Assembly (NCBI GenBank): GCA_029856055.1
Contig: JAHQWF010000133.1
Span: forward strand, 1-8,061
Reading direction: 5' to 3'
Length of the DNA stretch: 8,061 nt
Source of the DNA: Candidatus Njordarchaeota archaeon
GTDB lineage: Archaea > Asgardarchaeota > Njordarchaeia > Njordarchaeales > Njordarchaeaceae
The stretch's first letter is position 1. Each line of letters starts with the position of its first letter. Made by a program: the position numbers and the translations under genes. The notes under the pieces were generated by a model. It was given only the letters and a program-made list of their open reading frames with translations, was not told where the DNA came from and made no database searches. Below are positions 6,340 through 8,061 of this stretch, piece by piece.

Positions 6340-6669
6340 ATGCCGATCAGAGGTAAGGTTGTAAGAAGAGTTTTTGAAAAATCTCCAAAAGGAGATGTTT
6401 ATCAAGGATTAGTTAGAAAAGTTAGATGGGGGAGAACATACGAATATAAATTAATTCTAAGGGCCGCTTGGCCGGATCCAGATACTTTAAGAAGAATTCT
6501 TGATGAAATTAATAGATCTAGGGTTGTGACACCTAACTATCTGGCTCAAAAATACAATATTAAAGTATCTACGGCTAAACGATTACTTGAGGCTTTGAGA
6601 CAAAAAGGAATCTTGAAACTGGAAGAAGATGCATCTGATGCATCATTAAAGATTTATGTCAGAGCTTAA
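6340..6669 (+). CDS. Small winged-helix protein, probable ribosomal protein S25e-like
   Basis: A 109-residue basic protein. Residues about 48-100 match the winged-helix core of ribosomal protein S25e, a component of the small subunit in archaea and eukaryotes: PDTLRRILDEI, then VVTPNYLAQKYNIKVSTAKRL (62-82), then LRQKGILKL, and a final strand ending IYVRA. The first 45 residues are atypical: instead of the Lys/Glu-rich disordered tail usual in S25e they hold KGDVYQGLVRKVRWGRTYEYKL, which looks like beta-strands. It may therefore be a divergent S25e or a separate small nucleic-acid-binding protein. The strong GGAGGT at 6325 supports high translation. Its last 24 bases overlap the end of the convergent HD-domain gene. 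A 9-base direct repeat near the end encodes two DAS triplets. Confidence 0.85.
   Translation: MPIRGKVVRRVFEKSPKGDVYQGLVRKVRWGRTYEYKLILRAAWPDPDTLRRILDEINRSRVVTPNYLAQKYNIKVSTAKRLLEALRQKGILKLEEDASDASLKIYVRA
6628..6644. repeat. 17-base palindrome of two GATGCATC units
   Basis: GATGCATC occurs twice, separated by one T, making a near-perfect palindrome that can also fold as a 6-base-pair stem (GATGCA/TGCATC) with a 5-base loop. It lies within the S25e-like coding region, just beyond the stop codon of the convergent HD-domain gene. It might help end the leftward transcript or may simply result from a duplicated DAS codon triplet. Confidence 0.6.
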
Positions 6670-7368
6670 AATCTCCAAAATATCTTGTAAATCAATCTCC
6701 CTTCTTAATTCTTCAATAAATAATTTGACTTTTTCCTTGCGCTTCACCGCTATCTCTCTTCCAATGTTTGTGTTCATAAGCGAATCTAACTTCAGAATTT
6801 TCTCATAAAAATGACGCAAGCTAGATGATTTATCACGATTACAAATTGCGTTGTACATAATCCGGCCATTATATCCACCATAAGAGAATACTCTAGCTAC
6901 GCCGATAAATCCAAGAGCATCAATTTTATCAGCATCTTGCAGTATAGCTGATTCTATAGACGATGGCTTATTTTCGGCTGAGTAACTATGCTCAGTTATT
7001 ACACTAATTATGAAGTCGCGATCTCTATCACTTATTAATACTTTTCTAGCTAAATCAGCTGAAATCTCAGCATGCTTAACTTTCGATCTATTCTCAAGAA
7101 ATCGTCCTATATCATGCAATAATGAGGCGATTGCCAAGATTCTTAGAGACGCGTTCAGCTTACATCCAATTATTAGAGATAATTCAAACACTCTGAAACT
7201 ATGTTCAAGTTCATGTCCTGGTATCTCTTTGAATCCCGTCATATTTAGTGTTTTAATCAATAAATCAGTAAAGTAATCAGTCTCAGTTTTTAACTCACTA
7301 GCTTTTTCACAGAATATAGATACCTTATCTATAGCCATGTTAATTCTCTGGATGATCAGATCTCTCAC
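6646..7368 (-). CDS. HD-domain phosphohydrolase (YedJ-like)
   Basis: A 240-residue soluble protein of the HD superfamily, metal-dependent phosphohydrolases acting on nucleotides or other phosphoesters. Metal-site motifs in order: H56 in EHSFRV, the HD pair H85-D86 in SLLHDIGRF, H99 in VKHAEI, H127 in ITEHS, and the aspartates of LQDADKIDALGFIGVAR (143-159). This last motif, together with SYGG, resembles the YedJ/YpgQ subgroup, some of which hydrolyse nucleoside triphosphates; the substrate here cannot be read. The start is GTG 7368, four bases after the stop of the NfeD-like gene, so the two form an operon; ATG at residue 11 (7338) is an alternative. The 3' end overlaps the S25e-like gene by 24 bases in convergent orientation. 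All metal-site positions appear intact. Confidence 0.88.
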   Translation of the reverse strand: MRDLIIQRINMAIDKVSIFCEKASELKTETDYFTDLLIKTLNMTGFKEIPGHELEHSFRVFELSLIIGCKLNASLRILAIASLLHDIGRFLENRSKVKHAEISADLARKVLISDRDRDFIISVITEHSYSAENKPSSIESAILQDADKIDALGFIGVARVFSYGGYNGRIMYNAICNRDKSSSLRHFYEKILKLDSLMNTNIGREIAVKRKEKVKLFIEELRREIDLQDILEILSSDINL

Positions 7369-7372
7369 AAAA

Positions 7373-8056
7373 TCAATCTTCTACAGATTTATCCTTTCGT
7401 AAATGTGTTTTTATGGTATTTAAAGTTATTAAAGATAGATCTGTACCACAAGTAGTGCATTTATCTGGCACTTTAGTTATGGGATACTCCTCACTACAAT
7501 TAGGACATGTCACCACAGGAACAACTACTAATTCAAGATCTCTTCGACCAACTACATAGACTTTTTCGCCCTTTTTTATACGCCAGTTCATTGAAAAAGC
7601 TCGCCAGATTTCTCCACCAACTTTAATTCGCCCGTTTGGATCAATATCTTCTATAGCAATCCCATTTTTTATTGGCAACTCAATTTCTTTTGCCGGTCCC
7701 AAAGCCCTCACTAAATACCATGTTAAAAACAGAAAACCAAAAACTAATGTGGATGATATTAATACTGCTAGGTTTCCAGTTGGATCTGCAAGGAAAGCAA
7801 AAAGCGTCGGTATTACAACTAATGGAGCTAGGATTAGCATTGATTTTATCTCTGTTCCGCCAAGAAAAGCTCCGATTAACAAAAATGTAGCAAAAACAAT
7901 TAGTGTAAGTATTATTGCCATATCGAATGTTATCCCCCCATATTGCTCCAATATCACAGAGAGAAAAAGCATTAATAGTACGACTGGAAAAAATATCTTT
8001 ATTAACGCCTTAGCTGAAGCCGGATCCATAGTGATTGCTAATGTGATTATAGCCAT
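7373..8056 (-). CDS. Membrane protein with NfeD-type OB domain and C-terminal zinc ribbon
   Basis: A 227-residue membrane protein if ATG 8056 is the start; the frame is open to the window edge, so a longer N-terminus cannot be excluded, and ATG at residue 10 is another option. Four hydrophobic segments lie at about 20-37, 45-66, 71-90 and 95-118. Residues about 131-180 match the NfeD C-terminal OB-fold pattern: NGIAIEDIDPNGRIKVGGEIW, cut at W151, then KKGEKVYVVGRRDLELVVV. NfeD proteins usually partner SPFH/stomatin proteins at membranes, but no stomatin gene lies in the window. The tail carries CPNC (C184, C187) and CTTC (C200, C203), a four-cysteine zinc ribbon that I do not expect in ordinary NfeD. 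It is the first visible gene of an operon with the HD hydrolase, the two separated by four bases. Confidence 0.85.
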   Translation of the reverse strand: MAIITLAITMDPASAKALIKIFFPVVLLMLFLSVILEQYGGITFDMAIILTLIVFATFLLIGAFLGGTEIKSMLILAPLVVIPTLFAFLADPTGNLAVLISSTLVFGFLFLTWYLVRALGPAKEIELPIKNGIAIEDIDPNGRIKVGGEIWRAFSMNWRIKKGEKVYVVGRRDLELVVVPVVTCPNCSEEYPITKVPDKCTTCGTDLSLITLNTIKTHLRKDKSVED

Positions 8057-8061
8057 GTTAA

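Noticed and set aside
7010..7890. Plus-strand reading frames at 7010-7276 and 7672-7890
   Set aside because: They are shadows of the HD-domain and NfeD-like genes, whose motifs are clear in the opposite strand.
1..8061. CRISPR array, insertion sequence, integrase site or tRNA gene
   Set aside because: I found no regularly spaced repeats, transposase or integrase motifs, flanking duplications, or cloverleaf with a T-loop in either strand.

Overview
The window looks like chromosomal DNA of an AT-rich, probably thermophilic archaeon of the Thermoproteota (Crenarchaeota) or a near relative. The evidence is a protein resembling the crenarchaeal DUF2258 family, a small winged-helix protein resembling ribosomal protein S25e, an archaeal DUF84-type inosine/xanthosine triphosphatase, archaeal Shine-Dalgarno motifs (GGTGAG, GGAGGT), TATA-like boxes, and frequent GTG and TTG starts. 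The exact lineage cannot be read from the sequence. I see no tRNA, rRNA, CRISPR array, insertion sequence or integrase.

Layout, left to right. Positions 1-638 (minus) hold a membrane protein that runs off the left edge. After an AT-rich divergent promoter region comes a tightly overlapping plus-strand pair: a helical winged-helix protein (841-1578) and a P-loop ATPase (1571-3292). I cannot assign either to a named system, and they are the least explained genes here. Convergent to them, on the minus strand, lie an inosine/xanthosine triphosphatase (3298-3828) and a YtcJ-like metal-dependent amidohydrolase (3995-5506). The gap between these two holds a GC-rich, structured element that may be a C/D box sRNA or a hairpin.

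From 5507 the genes diverge. On the plus strand are a DUF2258-like protein (5649-6206) and the S25e-like protein (6340-6669), each with a good Shine-Dalgarno motif. The second overlaps tail-to-tail with a minus-strand pair at the right end: an HD-domain phosphohydrolase (6646-7368), preceded with only four spacer bases by a four-helix membrane protein carrying an NfeD-type OB domain and a C-terminal zinc ribbon (7373-8056).

Most of the window reads as ordinary archaeal housekeeping: nucleotide-pool cleaning, metallohydrolases, translation and membrane proteins. The parts that deserve a second look are the winged-helix/ATPase pair, the candidate small RNA at about 3841-3939, and the unusual domain make-up of the S25e-like and NfeD-like proteins. 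All family assignments were made by eye from motifs, without any database search.
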